Source: Pelodera strongyloides | Taxonomy: Eukaryota > Nematoda > Chromadorea > Rhabditida > Rhabditidae | Reading direction: 5' to 3' | NCBI GenBank assembly: GCA_036852015.1 | Contig: JAANDG010000155.1 | Coordinates: 62,001-126,000, forward strand | DNA: 64,000 nucleotides | In this document: positions 37,101 to 46,850 of the stretch, one piece after another | How positions within the stretch are numbered: position 1 is the stretch's first letter | How the letters are laid out: each line of letters starts with the position of its first letter | Position numbers and translations under genes: made by a program | Notes under the pieces: generated by a model | The model's database searches: none | Seen by the model: only the letters and a program-made list of their open reading frames with translations | What the model was told of the DNA's origin: nothing

Positions 37101-38790
37101 ATTCACATACGCACACTGAGATATTGGGAACTGCGCTCATCGCTTTATACTAACTAAAAACAGACGCTTCCTTACTTAATAAATAATCGGAGTAAACAAC
37201 TGGACAAAACATGACCTTCGGACTCTTCGGATCTCACCCACACTTAACGGGCTTAGCTTGTTGACGATATCCGGTAGTCCTCGCAAGACGCCAGCTCTGA
37301 AAAATGTCATATTCAGAACAAACGACCAAGAAAATATGCCAATGTTTCACGAGCATTTCAAAAACGTTGCGAACTTCGATACGTGTTTCGCAGAATATTG
37401 GTGGTGTATTTATGTGAATATTCACAACAGACTATTATTTTCAAGAAACACGCGCAAAAATGGGTTCCACCCCTTCCGCCCGCATCGCAGATGGTTATTG
37501 TACCCCTGGGGTATCTAAGTCTCTGCCTTTTCACACTCTTTAATTTTGTTTTACACTGACGATCCCGTGTCTCTCACTAAGCAATGCACTCTTATCTGGA
37601 TAGGTTCTCATACCTATCCTTCGCTGAAGGTGTTGATGGCACTGCGCCGTGAAGAAGTTCCAGTTTTGCTTGCAAGGTCTTGAGAAACACATTCAACATC
37701 CGTGGCGGACAGTTACTCAGCTGGATGGTCATGTGCCTAAAGAGCATTCGATATAAAGCAACTAACCAATTTGGTACGGACATGGATCCAAGATCAGAGC
37801 TGACGCTGATAATGCCAGTCGCATCCCCACACAAAGGACTGAATAAAGGCAGCATGAGGTCACTATGCTTCTCCCCGAACACGCCGCTTACCGGCTTATG
37901 CAGTAGAAACAAAGGTGTGCACCTAACACTTTAACTCTCCGTGAATAGAGAAGAAAAACAATCACCTGCCAGGCAATTCTATGCTCCCTTTGCCTTGTTG
38001 AACTGCTTGAAGATGCACCTTGCAGTCCTAAATTACTTATGAACAAAATGACAGACATAATATCTAACTACTTAATTCCATTATCTCAAAAAAGTCAAAC
38101 TCTGGACATCATAGTATAGTCCCGGAAGAAATGTAAGGAACTGCCGGATCCCCCTAACAATAAGCTACGATTCCTACCGAAAAAGGTAAGATTTACATCT
38201 TTGTAATTTTAGAAAGAATATTTGTTTTTGGTGCAAAAGAGTATAATTACAGCTTATAAACTCTTTTAGTTTATTTATAAAATATTATTCTGAAGAAGTA
38301 AAGCATGAGTTCTCAAAAACTTCCAACCTGTAATGGATAGCTAACCATTGCCGGTGCTCCTTTCCTCGATCCAGTCATCTCCACTTGCAAGACAATACTT
38401 CTGAAAACAGAAAGATAGCAACTGATAAAAAATGAACGATATAATCACTTACAACGCACCACAATTCAGAATACACCCAAGCGAGAAGCTAATGGGACAT
38501 GAAGGATGTTCCCCTTCTGAATTTCTATATTTACATGTTCATTCTATCTATGAATAAAGAGCTTACTAAGTTAATACCAATACTCTCATACTTTCTCATC
38601 GCAACACATTAATCCACAAAACTTTATCCCACCTATCCGTCGACCTCCCTACAGTAACCACTGATTTCGCAGACTGTACGGCAGCTTTCCTTACAGCAGA
38701 TGACATTGACTCCACTCTCACAGCACATTGTAATGTGTAGCAGTAATTACAATTCGAGGGAGATGCATCTGCCACTGAACTAGCATACAT
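31196..38790 (-). CDS. pif-1: PIF1 5'-3' DNA helicase, 18 exons, complete
   Basis: Nuclear/mitochondrial superfamily 1B helicase that unwinds G-quadruplexes and displaces telomerase. Exons (5' to 3'): 38790-38633, 38400-38328, 38027-37966, 37736-37614, 37296-37216, 36830-36656, 36380-36327, 35961-35844, 35650-35552, 35214-35117, 34658-34536, 34312-34206, 33966-33830, 33297-33200, 32981-32856, 32474-32326, 32040-31935, 31300-31196, giving 663 residues. An N-terminal region as in animal PIF1 ([21 protein letters not shown]) precedes a basic linker. Then come Walker A GSAGTGKS (about 253-260), [19 protein letters not shown], Walker B VIDEIS (about 330-335), GDFLQLPP (about 368-375), [24 protein letters not shown] and [11 protein letters not shown]. 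All motifs are intact. The exon 5 donor (AG/GTCATG) is weak and chosen because the stronger upstream GTGAGA breaks phase. An acceptor-like TTTCAG lies 17 bases before the ATG. Confidence 0.95.
33640..33790. repeat. foldback element with GC-rich arms
   Basis: GCCGTATTCACCAGCAAGCA and GGGAGCCCTCCCT at the left are mirrored by AGGGAGGGCTCCCTG and TTCGTGAATACGGC at the right. Lies in a PIF1 intron, 40 bases from exon 13. Confidence 0.8.
34960..35086. repeat. palindromic MITE, family A copy 7 (internally deleted)
   Basis: TTAAAGCGAACTACCGGCCGG ... CCGGCCGGTATTTCGCTTTAA, but only 127 bp long because the AT-rich interior is partly lost. PIF1 intron between exons 10 and 11, 30 bases from exon 10. 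Confidence 0.85.
35319..35500. repeat. palindromic MITE, family A copy 8
   Basis: Complete, TTAA at both ends. PIF1 intron between exons 9 and 10. Confidence 0.85.
35984..36155. repeat. palindromic MITE, family A copy 9
   Basis: Complete, TTAA at both ends, 22 bases upstream of PIF1 exon 8 (35961), next to its acceptor. Confidence 0.85.
36540..36625. repeat. half-copy of MITE-like family C
   Basis: CAAATTTGCATAGGTTACATAGGAGATGCGTATCATATGG and TTTCCCAAACTAG resemble one arm of the element at 528-670. Only one arm is present. Confidence 0.45.
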
Positions 38791-38815
38791 CGAGTTGGTT
38801 GTGCGTGCTGAAATG
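38791..38815 (-). promoter_or_regulatory. probable spliced-leader acceptor of PIF1
   Basis: CCTTCATTTCAG on the minus strand followed by a 17-base leader and the ATG of PIF1 exon 1. Confidence 0.55.
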
Positions 38816-40391
38816 AAGGATATATCGGATATATACAATAAGAAAGTCCAGCTGTCTATAAAATTCGCGCTTTACCGTTTAGGGTCCAACAGACCAATAA
38901 GGGCCAATAAAAAAACTAAGGTAACAGCCGATTTTATAGACAGGATCGAGCCCGATCGAGCCCTTCTATCCTCACATGCAACCATGAAATAAGAAATAAA
39001 GAAACAACATAATTTCCGGGATTTCCGGCAAACAGTCTAGTATTAGAAACAAAAAAAAGAAGAAGTGAATGTGCAATCGACGAAACCAAATAAATTCACC
39101 ACAAATACGAAATACAACAAAATATCGACGACGGTTCATTTACCGACGATCAGGAGCGTGAGCGTCAGAGCGACAGATTTACTCACAAGTTAGTTACATT
39201 TATTAGCCCACATTTTTAATTTTTAAATAAGAAAAGACGGAAAGCAAATCAGAAAACAAAAAGCGTTGTGCAAGGGCAACATTGAAAATTATCACAAATA
39301 GCACACATACGCTTTGGGATCGGAAAAAGAGACTAGGAATATCTTACCCACGGATTTAGGGAATAGACCCCTGTTAAAAGTGCTGTAGTCCAATGGTGTG
39401 AGTCTCACGGCAACCATTTGGACAAAATAAGAAACTAAGGATAAGAAAAGAAAAACTAGAGGTATATTCCCTATTATATTGATCCCAAGCCAAGAGATTT
39501 CGCAAACCTCTATTTTCAATTTAAAACACTACAACTCTAGCATACATAGAAAAAGGGGATTTCAAAGATCACTCACAGTATAGACTATAGATAGACTAAG
39601 AAGAATATAGAAGACTAGACAAAAACATAAAAGTTGAGAATTTGAGAATGAAAATGGCAATGCATCGTTGAGTTAAAGTAAAAATGAAACCCATAACATT
39701 AGTAGAATGGAATAGAACAATTAAACACTAACACAGAAACTGAAAAGACACCGATGGACACTACTATACCAAAATGATTCCAACAACACAACACCAACCA
39801 CAAAAAGTCCGTAAAAATGATAAAACTCAATAAGCACCGGTTTGTACATGCATGTCTATACACAAAATTCAGATACGCTTTTAGTGTTAAACGCTAAATA
39901 TGTAACAAATAAAATACTAACAAAGCAAATAAAATGAAAAGTGTAAATAAGCGAGCAAGTAACACGTTACGTCACAACAACACAGTACACATAATTACAT
40001 AAAAAAGAACAAATAACTCTATAACCAAAGACATACAATTTAGTTAACTACAACAGATCGTTTCCGAAAAAGTAATACACAACACATTCACATTCAGACC
40101 ACAACAAATCGTCTAAAACAAGGTTAAAGCAGTATAACGGCCAATTTTTGAAAGTATAATAATGGACAACTCCACCTCGAATCGAGCTCGATTTTTTATT
40201 CGAATCATACTCATTTGCATATCATCTTAAATGGTAAAGCAGTTATCCAAAAACCGTATGTTATACCGCTTTAAAGAGGAAAATAATAGATACAACTCGT
40301 ACTGACCTCATTTTATTCTCTCACCATTGAGTACAGGACCACTGCGCGACTTGTAATTAACGAAGCACGAAGGTTCCTGAACCTCTATTTT
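38816..40391. other. spacer upstream of PIF1
   Basis: A-rich on the plus strand, no exon seen on either strand. One A2 palindrome at about 40124-40274. An AATAAA (minus strand, 40317-40312) follows the next gene's stop by about 75 bases and is a likely polyadenylation signal. Confidence 0.5.
40124..40274. repeat. palindromic MITE, family A2
   Basis: TTAAAGCAGTATAACGGCCA ... AACCGTATGTTATACCGCTTTAA, TTAA at both ends. Confidence 0.8.
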
Positions 40392-43300
40392 CTAATTGCG
40401 TGGTCCTTTAGCAAAGACAGAGGACATCATTTCACTAAATGTCTGTTCCCGCTCAGCGGTCGAACTCGAAGGCTGAAAATAACGTTATTATTAAAGCATA
40501 AAATTAAAAAGAAGTAGAGAAGAAGAACGATAATTTTGGAAAATAAACACTAAAGATGAACCTTGTAAAAGGCCCGAGTCCAGTCTCCGTCAATATACCA
40601 CTAAAGGTACAAATATCGTAATAAATTTTATGTTATGTGAAATGTTTAACTCACCACGTTACGCTGGCGGGCAGTGTAATAGGGATCAAATTCGGATGAT
40701 ATAGAATCCGTTTCCGAAACGTGTTCCTCAGGAGAGCAGGCCGACTCAAATATGCTCGCTTTTTCCTGAAACTACTACTATCTATTTCATTACATACAAA
40801 AAAGGTTTACAGCTCTTACAGTTCAAATCAATGTACACATTTTTAATAAAAACATAAGCAATTGACAGGCCCAATGCCCAATAATTTCCTATGCAGTCAA
40901 GTTTATCAAACATACATTGATATATAAATCGAAAAAATGACTATGAGATAAAAGCGGAAAATATACAAAAGTTCCTGCCAGAAATATTAAATTAATTAAA
41001 GATTCAAGAAATACCTTCAATAACGCGTGAGTGACCATCAACACCTGATACGCTCTGATTAAGGTGCGTTTTAGAGGAAACAGACCGATGATCGCGTTCA
41101 ACTATAATGAAAGAATAATAAAACAATTTCCCACAAAACAAAAACGTAACAATAAGACTATCAAGATCGCATTGGAAATGCTGAATAGAACCAAAGATAA
41201 TACATTAACTATATATTAAACTAATCTAAATCCACACCTACGCTTAATGTCCCGAGCACGAAGTTCGTTATACAATAGTTTACTGATAAACACATCGAAA
41301 CATATGCAATCAAAAGACACCCTAAGACATACCCTAAGACGAACGGTTTCACAACAGTTTCGTTTTATTGAGTTTATTCCAAGATTACATAATATACCCG
41401 AACTCCGAACCAACCTGTTTCATCTGAGACTCGATCGTCAGCTGTTCTTGAAGCCGTACACCGTAGTTGTCCGTCACCTCATTGTACTCCAAGTTCTCTT
41501 TCCGTGGCACATAGACAAAACTGAACATGAAGACGATACGATTAGAGCACAAAATATAAACTAAATAAACCTCCAAACCTGTCTACATAAATAACATAAA
41601 TTTAATTCAACTGCGACTGGTCGACGCAATCAACATACCGTATATTGAGAGCTATCAATGTGAATCAGACAAAGTAAGTAGGCTTCATAAATACCCCAAA
41701 ATACTGTGATCTGCGCTGATAATATAACTTATAAAAACACTATTTTCAAATTACCTCTGCTCGACACCTATCCTACGACCAGCTTTCGTCTCATATTTGT
41801 AAGTCAGAAGATTCCGCTTCATGGCAGCCTGAACAAAAACACTCTCAATAAAAAGAAGTGACAAAAGAAAGCAAAGGAAAATGTAAACATGACCTGAAAG
41901 TGAAAATGAATATTAGCAAAAGCACCAAATATGATTCACACTTAAATTGCTCCATCGTTTTCACTCATACACTCTATGAAAGAGCTTAAGGCGAAGACCG
42001 GTTTTTGAAACGCATTGTAGACCACCGAATTCGTATGTATTTATGCTAATTTGCTCGATTTTTTATTCTAATTTATGCTCACTTGCATAAGTTGCAAAGA
42101 ATGCTGACGCTGACGTAATCGATGTGTTTCAAAAACCGGCCGGTATTTCGCTTTAATAAATATCTTACCTGTTTGGGCATGACAACCGTGAACTCAAGGC
42201 ACACCGACATCAGGAAAGGCTCGTATCCAACGGTCATACTTCTTCCGATAAACGTAGGAGTTATCATACGCTCCCACGAATCAATATGGCCCACAGTCAA
42301 ATCCTGTAATGTAATCAATTGATGTATGCAAAATATTCACGCCTCCCCCCTTTTCCTCATTTACGGCCACGGTCACAAACAAAAAATTATGGCATATTAA
42401 GAAAGAAAGTACATCAGTACAACTACCACAAAAAAACATCGAAAGCCGAAAATATTCATTGCAAAATAGCTCTAAAATACAATAAAACATACGCCAGCGG
42501 GCATGTTATCTCTGCAATGTCGACTGTCCGAAATCAGGCACGCATCAACCTATAAAGGTGAACGAAGGAGTGAATATAACATAACTAGTAATCTGCATAC
42601 TGAAAAACTGATTTCAGATTCAGAGTTACATCCAAACGAATTCGTAAAATGAATATCGTAAAATGAATCACGGAATCACAAAATAGAACAAACGAAGAGA
42701 AAATCAGCTTGCATGGGAAGTCGCTTTGAACCTAACCTACTCATGTAGCTACCCAGTTCTTACGTTATTAATTGTGTGTGTTGTTAATAAAGATTTTATA
42801 TTTTTATACATACCTTGCTGGCTTCAATCTGTAGGTGGCACACCCAGGTCGACGTTTCCGCATCACCGCATATGGACAGAAGACCACACTTGTGTAGTGT
42901 ATTCCACGCTTCGCGGTTGTCCACTTTATCTACTCCCTAAAACAGATCTATCACTTAATTATAGTACACCTACACTCCGTCACGTAATAGCCACTCATAT
43001 GCACTCGGAAGGAAGCACGAAGCATACAACGATGCAACAAAGATCATAAGGGAGCCAGAGAAAAGCACCAACTAGATTAGTAAAGTAAGACTTACGTCAA
43101 CGCAAATCTGACTGTAGTAGTCAGGAGCTAGCACTGTCACCTGAAAACAAAAACAATATAGTATACATGGTTATGGTTCTATAGTCTGAGTTGTTTGCGA
43201 GAACATATTTTATGGAAATACATCCAAACAAGAAAAAGAAACGGATTTTGAAAAAGAAACGGAAAGTGGATTTCAACATCAAATTCTAAGATTCTAAGAT

Positions 43301-45165
43301 ACTAGACGAAATCAAAGTTTCTTAATTCTGTACGTACCTTGTGTCCTAATATGAGAAAATGTACGCACAACCATGTGATCGGTTTCATGCAGAGAACCTA
43401 AACGCTTCGAAATTTCGAAATCAGAAGACAACACGTGCAAATTAACTGAAGCTTTCAGCTCTCAATGGTGAAAAGCGCACAAGAAGCATAATCTACCGGT
43501 CTCAAAACAAAACCATGATTAGCCACAAAGAATCTCGGCCTACCTTCTTTCCCACAATATCGGTGGGGCCACGCGGTTGATCCTCAAACCATTTCAGTCC
43601 GTACTTCGCCTGACGGTGTTCAGTCCATAAAGCGGAAACACCACATGCATCTAATAAAAAAGAAGAAGTGCGTATCACCAAACACGTTCAGCAAACATCA
43701 ACGATATCGAGAGGTAAAAATAAAAGAGCTGCCAAGGCCTAAGGGAATAAAAAAGAAGGACGGCAGATCAAAAGACTACAACAACAAACTCCCATACAAA
43801 TAAAATAAAAAAGAACGATACCTATCAACACAGGTCGCAACATGATTGTTCCGTTATCGCCAGCAGATCTTTGTTCGAGCTTCAGTGGAAATGTGTCAAA
43901 ATCGCCGACGAGTGTGAACTCCACAAAGGGATCACAATCGTCAACAAGAGCGCGAGCCTGAAACATTTGAATTAGGTTTGAGGTAAGAATAGAAAGGTAA
44001 GGTGAAGGCAAGTTCAATGCCAATTAAACGTAGAAAGTGAATCGTTATTCGTTATTCTCCATTAATTTTTGCAGTGCACCACCACACACAATTTCGAGTG
44101 CGTCAGTAACCTAACAAAACCTAAACTACAGTGCTACTGCATGCTACAAAAACTAAACCACCTGCGATTAAAAAGTCATACCCTTTCAATGATGACGTTG
44201 CTTACGTTATCGGCAGTCTTGGAAGTGCTGCCGGATGAGCGCGGCGACTGCTGAAAACACAAGCATACAATCAAGGCGAAAACAGGAAAAAAGGATTTTG
44301 GGAAAACAAAGGAAAAGGTGTAGAATAAAAAGTTCATTGAATGGAATTAGCATGCATGCAGGAGGAAATAACAAACATCCTAAGCCTGCACCCTATCCTC
44401 CATCCCTTGACGCAAATTATGGTATGCCAATTTCTTGCGATAAATAACAAACATCAAGAGAGAATGCTAATGTGCGTAGTGATACCAGGCTGTCTCCCCA
44501 GGACACTAAGACTAAGCAAAAAAATCCACCTCATTCTTAAGAGCTTGTCGCACTAGTTCTTTCGCAACATCTCGCACATTTTCCGATTTGACGTAGCTTA
44601 TTCGCTGAGCAATGGCGACGGAATTCTCAGCTGCCTTAAAGGGAACAAAATGTACCGTGACATTCCCTACAAATGCAGATCATTAAGAGTAAAGTGAACG
44701 TCTAGTGAAATATCAGATCAAAAAATCACAATGCAACCTACCCTTCTCTCTTTTTGTGCTTCCGCTGTTCGCTTTGCCTCCCTGATTTTCTCGACTACGC
44801 TGGGCGTTCCTCGATTTCCATATCCGCGGTTCACTCCGGACTCTGAACAATTGGTTAAACAATCGATATAGCAACGTCCAAGTATATGTGAATGCTACTT
44901 TATTCACACACATACTTAAGCATATTCAAAGTATTGTATGATAAACACCAGATAGGCTGATCCCATATATACAATATTAGCTAGAACTTAGAACAAACAA
45001 ACATACCTGGATTCTTTACGATATACTTATGAAGCTCTCGTGCAGGGTTCTGAAAAATGACAACTAGAAACTACATAAATCTGTATTTACACTTTTCAAT
45101 TTGATACTATGTCAAAAATGAATACGTACCACAATTTGAGAGCGCCGGTTCAACGGACGATCCAT
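40392..45165 (-). CDS. NYN/Zc3h12a-like ribonuclease-domain protein, 17 exons
   Basis: Exons (5' to 3'): 45165-45130, 45049-45007, 44842-44738, 44666-44530, 44250-44182, 43957-43822, 43650-43544, 43397-43338, 43140-43096, 42936-42814, 42549-42493, 42303-42169, 41828-41755, 41520-41415, 41101-41015, 40765-40655, 40472-40392, giving 503 residues. Residues about 170-350 follow the order of a regnase/MCPIP1 PIN fold: a strand LRPVLIDACGV, a helix ending LILGHK, VTVLAPDYY, then VDACLISDSRHCRD and a W/R-rich C-terminal strand region. This is a distant match made by eye. First Asp (176) and Asp 289, 295 and 301 are kept; the usual Asn after the first Asp is Gly 179, and the DD pair before the helix is absent (TSTWVCHLQIEAS). 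In nematodes this fold includes RDE-8, ERI-9 and REGE-1, so an RNA-decay or small-RNA role is possible. The exon 3 donor (GTAG/GTTGCA) is used for phase; a better-looking GTAGGT four bases upstream would frameshift. Confidence 0.72.
41986..42156. repeat. palindromic MITE, family A copy 10
   Basis: TTAAGGCGAAGACCGGTTTTTGAAACGC ... CCGGCCGGTATTTCGCTTTAA. Its right end is 12 bases from exon 12 of the NYN gene (42169), so it abuts the splice donor. Confidence 0.85.
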
Positions 45166-45200
45166 GCCATGCAAGATGGCGAATTATTGCCTGAAATAAA
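45166..45200 (-). promoter_or_regulatory. probable spliced-leader acceptor of the NYN gene
   Basis: TTTATTTCAG on the minus strand followed by a 25-base leader and ATG. An earlier out-of-frame ATG lies five bases upstream of the chosen one and runs into TGA after six codons. Confidence 0.5.
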
Positions 45201-45689
45201 TAAATAAAAATATACAGTATTTGAATACCGGCATGTTATGAGGATTTAAGCCATAGCTGCCCGCGGTGCGGCAAAGAGAAAAACAAAGAGGGCGTGTTTG
45301 ACTCCTTTTGGCGAACAATCTGAAGTGAACCCCCTAGGTAATGGCGAACCTCGCGGCGCGGCCAAGAAACCTTTATAATCGATATAAAGACAAAACATAT
45401 CAAAAACCACAAGCAACAACAATCTATAAAAGCAACAAAACTTGATTAAGCAAATAAAAAAAGTTAAAATCATAAACTACATTTAATACAGTATTACGAA
45501 TACTATATCAAAACGGAATTTGTACAGTGTCGTCTGGTGGGTGTAAAAAATGGCAGAAACTCAAAGTAAATGAGCAAATAAGATAAAATGTATGTAAAAA
45601 GACCCAACCAAGGTGCTAAACTATCGTACTTATAGCTGTAGAAGCACGAACGATAGAAAAGTCACAACATATAAATACATCATTCACAA

Positions 45690-45930
45690 AAAAATTCCCC
45701 GGTACACAGGAATCGCCGAAACTACAGAAAAACCGTGGCCGGTCACCAGACGTTTTTGACTGAACAAAACATTTTGTGACCGGTCCGTGACCATTTGGTG
45801 TCCATGTGGTGACAGGTTGACGACGGTTTTCGAGAAAACTTGGCCACGACAAAGTCACCAAGTGGTCATCAAATAGGTAGACCCACGAAAACCCAAGGGA
45901 ACCGTCACCAAATGGTTCGTCCGTTTCCTA
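45690..45930. repeat. repeat family D, copy 1
   Basis: Contains CGAAACTACAGAAAAACCGTGGCCGGTCACC, TGACCATTTGGTG and CACCAAGTGGTCATC. The same phrases recur at about 52160-52400 and 61990-62200. Many short GGTGAC/GTCACC inversions suggest a foldback transposon. Confidence 0.6.
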
Positions 45931-46015
45931 TGTAATAGGCGCACGGAAATGACCCCCGCCACTCCCGCACACACGTCCCGCGCACACGGGAGTGGCCGCG
46001 CACACTTGAAAACTT

Positions 46016-46186
46016 GAAAGCGAAATACCGACCGGTTTTTTAAACACATTATGGGTACCTTCATTTTTATGCAAATGGGCATTTTAGAATAAAAACTCGA
46101 CCCCAATTCGACACCACTTAGCATGCATACATAAGAATTCAGCTGTTCACGATCCGTTTCAAAAACCGGCCGGTATTTCGCTTTAA
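46016..46186. repeat. palindromic MITE, family A copy 11
   Basis: AAGCGAAATACCGACCGGTTTTTTAAACAC on the left and CCGGCCGGTATTTCGCTTTAA on the right. Confidence 0.8.
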
Positions 46187-46774
46187 TATCCTCCCCTTAC
46201 GGCGCAGCGTTTTTATGACATTGGTAAAACTATTTGCCCAGCAGCTACTCGAATTGAAGCTACATTTCTTCCTTATAACTAGGTTTATATGATCGACCCG
46301 GACCATAAGGAGCTCCCCTGACCCTGACGGGACCCAAGTCCCTTAGAAAAATTGATCTTTTCTAATCCACTGTTGAAAAATTTGACCACCGATGCTATTG
46401 TATACATATCAGTGACAAGATGATACCAAACAAAGAGGTGTTTTCGTTGGCTAACATTGCAAAGGTGAGTGACAAGTGTTCCAGAACCAGTAGGAAATAG
46501 TTAACAATAAGATTAACAGAGCAGCGTAGGAGGGATTGACATGTCTTTTTGATATGATCTCTCTCTCTCCCTCTCTCTCTTTCTCTCTCTCTCTCCCTTC
46601 TTTTTATCATTTGCCATCATCCCTGAGCAAGGTGACTGGTAGTAGATAGACTATTATTCTTTTCTCTTTCTTCTCTTCTCTCGGTCTCCCTCTTTTTGCC
46701 CATCTCGCCAAGTATTGCAGTCCTTCAATGGGCGGTACTTCTTTATGCAACACAACAATACCACTCTACTTTCA

Positions 46775-46850
46775 CCGCAGTGATTAGCGATACTCGAACC
46801 ACCGTTGACTTCCTACGAACGGCGCCACTTACCACTGCACCATGCCCACG
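46775..46850 (-). repeat. tRNA-like SINE head overlapping the putative saposin-gene start
   Basis: On the minus strand: GTGGGCATGGTGCAGTGGTA (A-box type) and GGTGGTTCGAGTATC (B-box type) at tRNA spacing. The candidate ATG of the neighbouring plus-strand gene (46842) lies inside the A-box region. Confidence 0.55.

Larger units (their letters stand above)
45201..46841. other. divergent spacer between the NYN and saposin genes
   Basis: Shared 5' region of two divergently transcribed genes. Holds a diverged repeat with GGTGACC-type inverted motifs at about 45690-45930 (also at 52160-52400 and 61990-62200), a family A MITE, a (CT)n tract at 46560-46600 and a tRNA-like element at its end. No promoter motif recognised. 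Confidence 0.5.

Noticed and set aside
31196..38790. Helitron transposon helicase in place of cellular PIF1
   Set aside because: There is no Rep/HUH domain or Helitron ends, the gene has 18 spliced exons, and an N-terminal region characteristic of cellular animal PIF1 is present.
27119..45165. Operon of ARV1, PIF1 and the NYN gene on the same strand
   Set aside because: Gaps of 1.0 and 1.6 kb are far longer than usual nematode operon spacers, and each gene has its own acceptor next to the ATG, which is not operon-specific.
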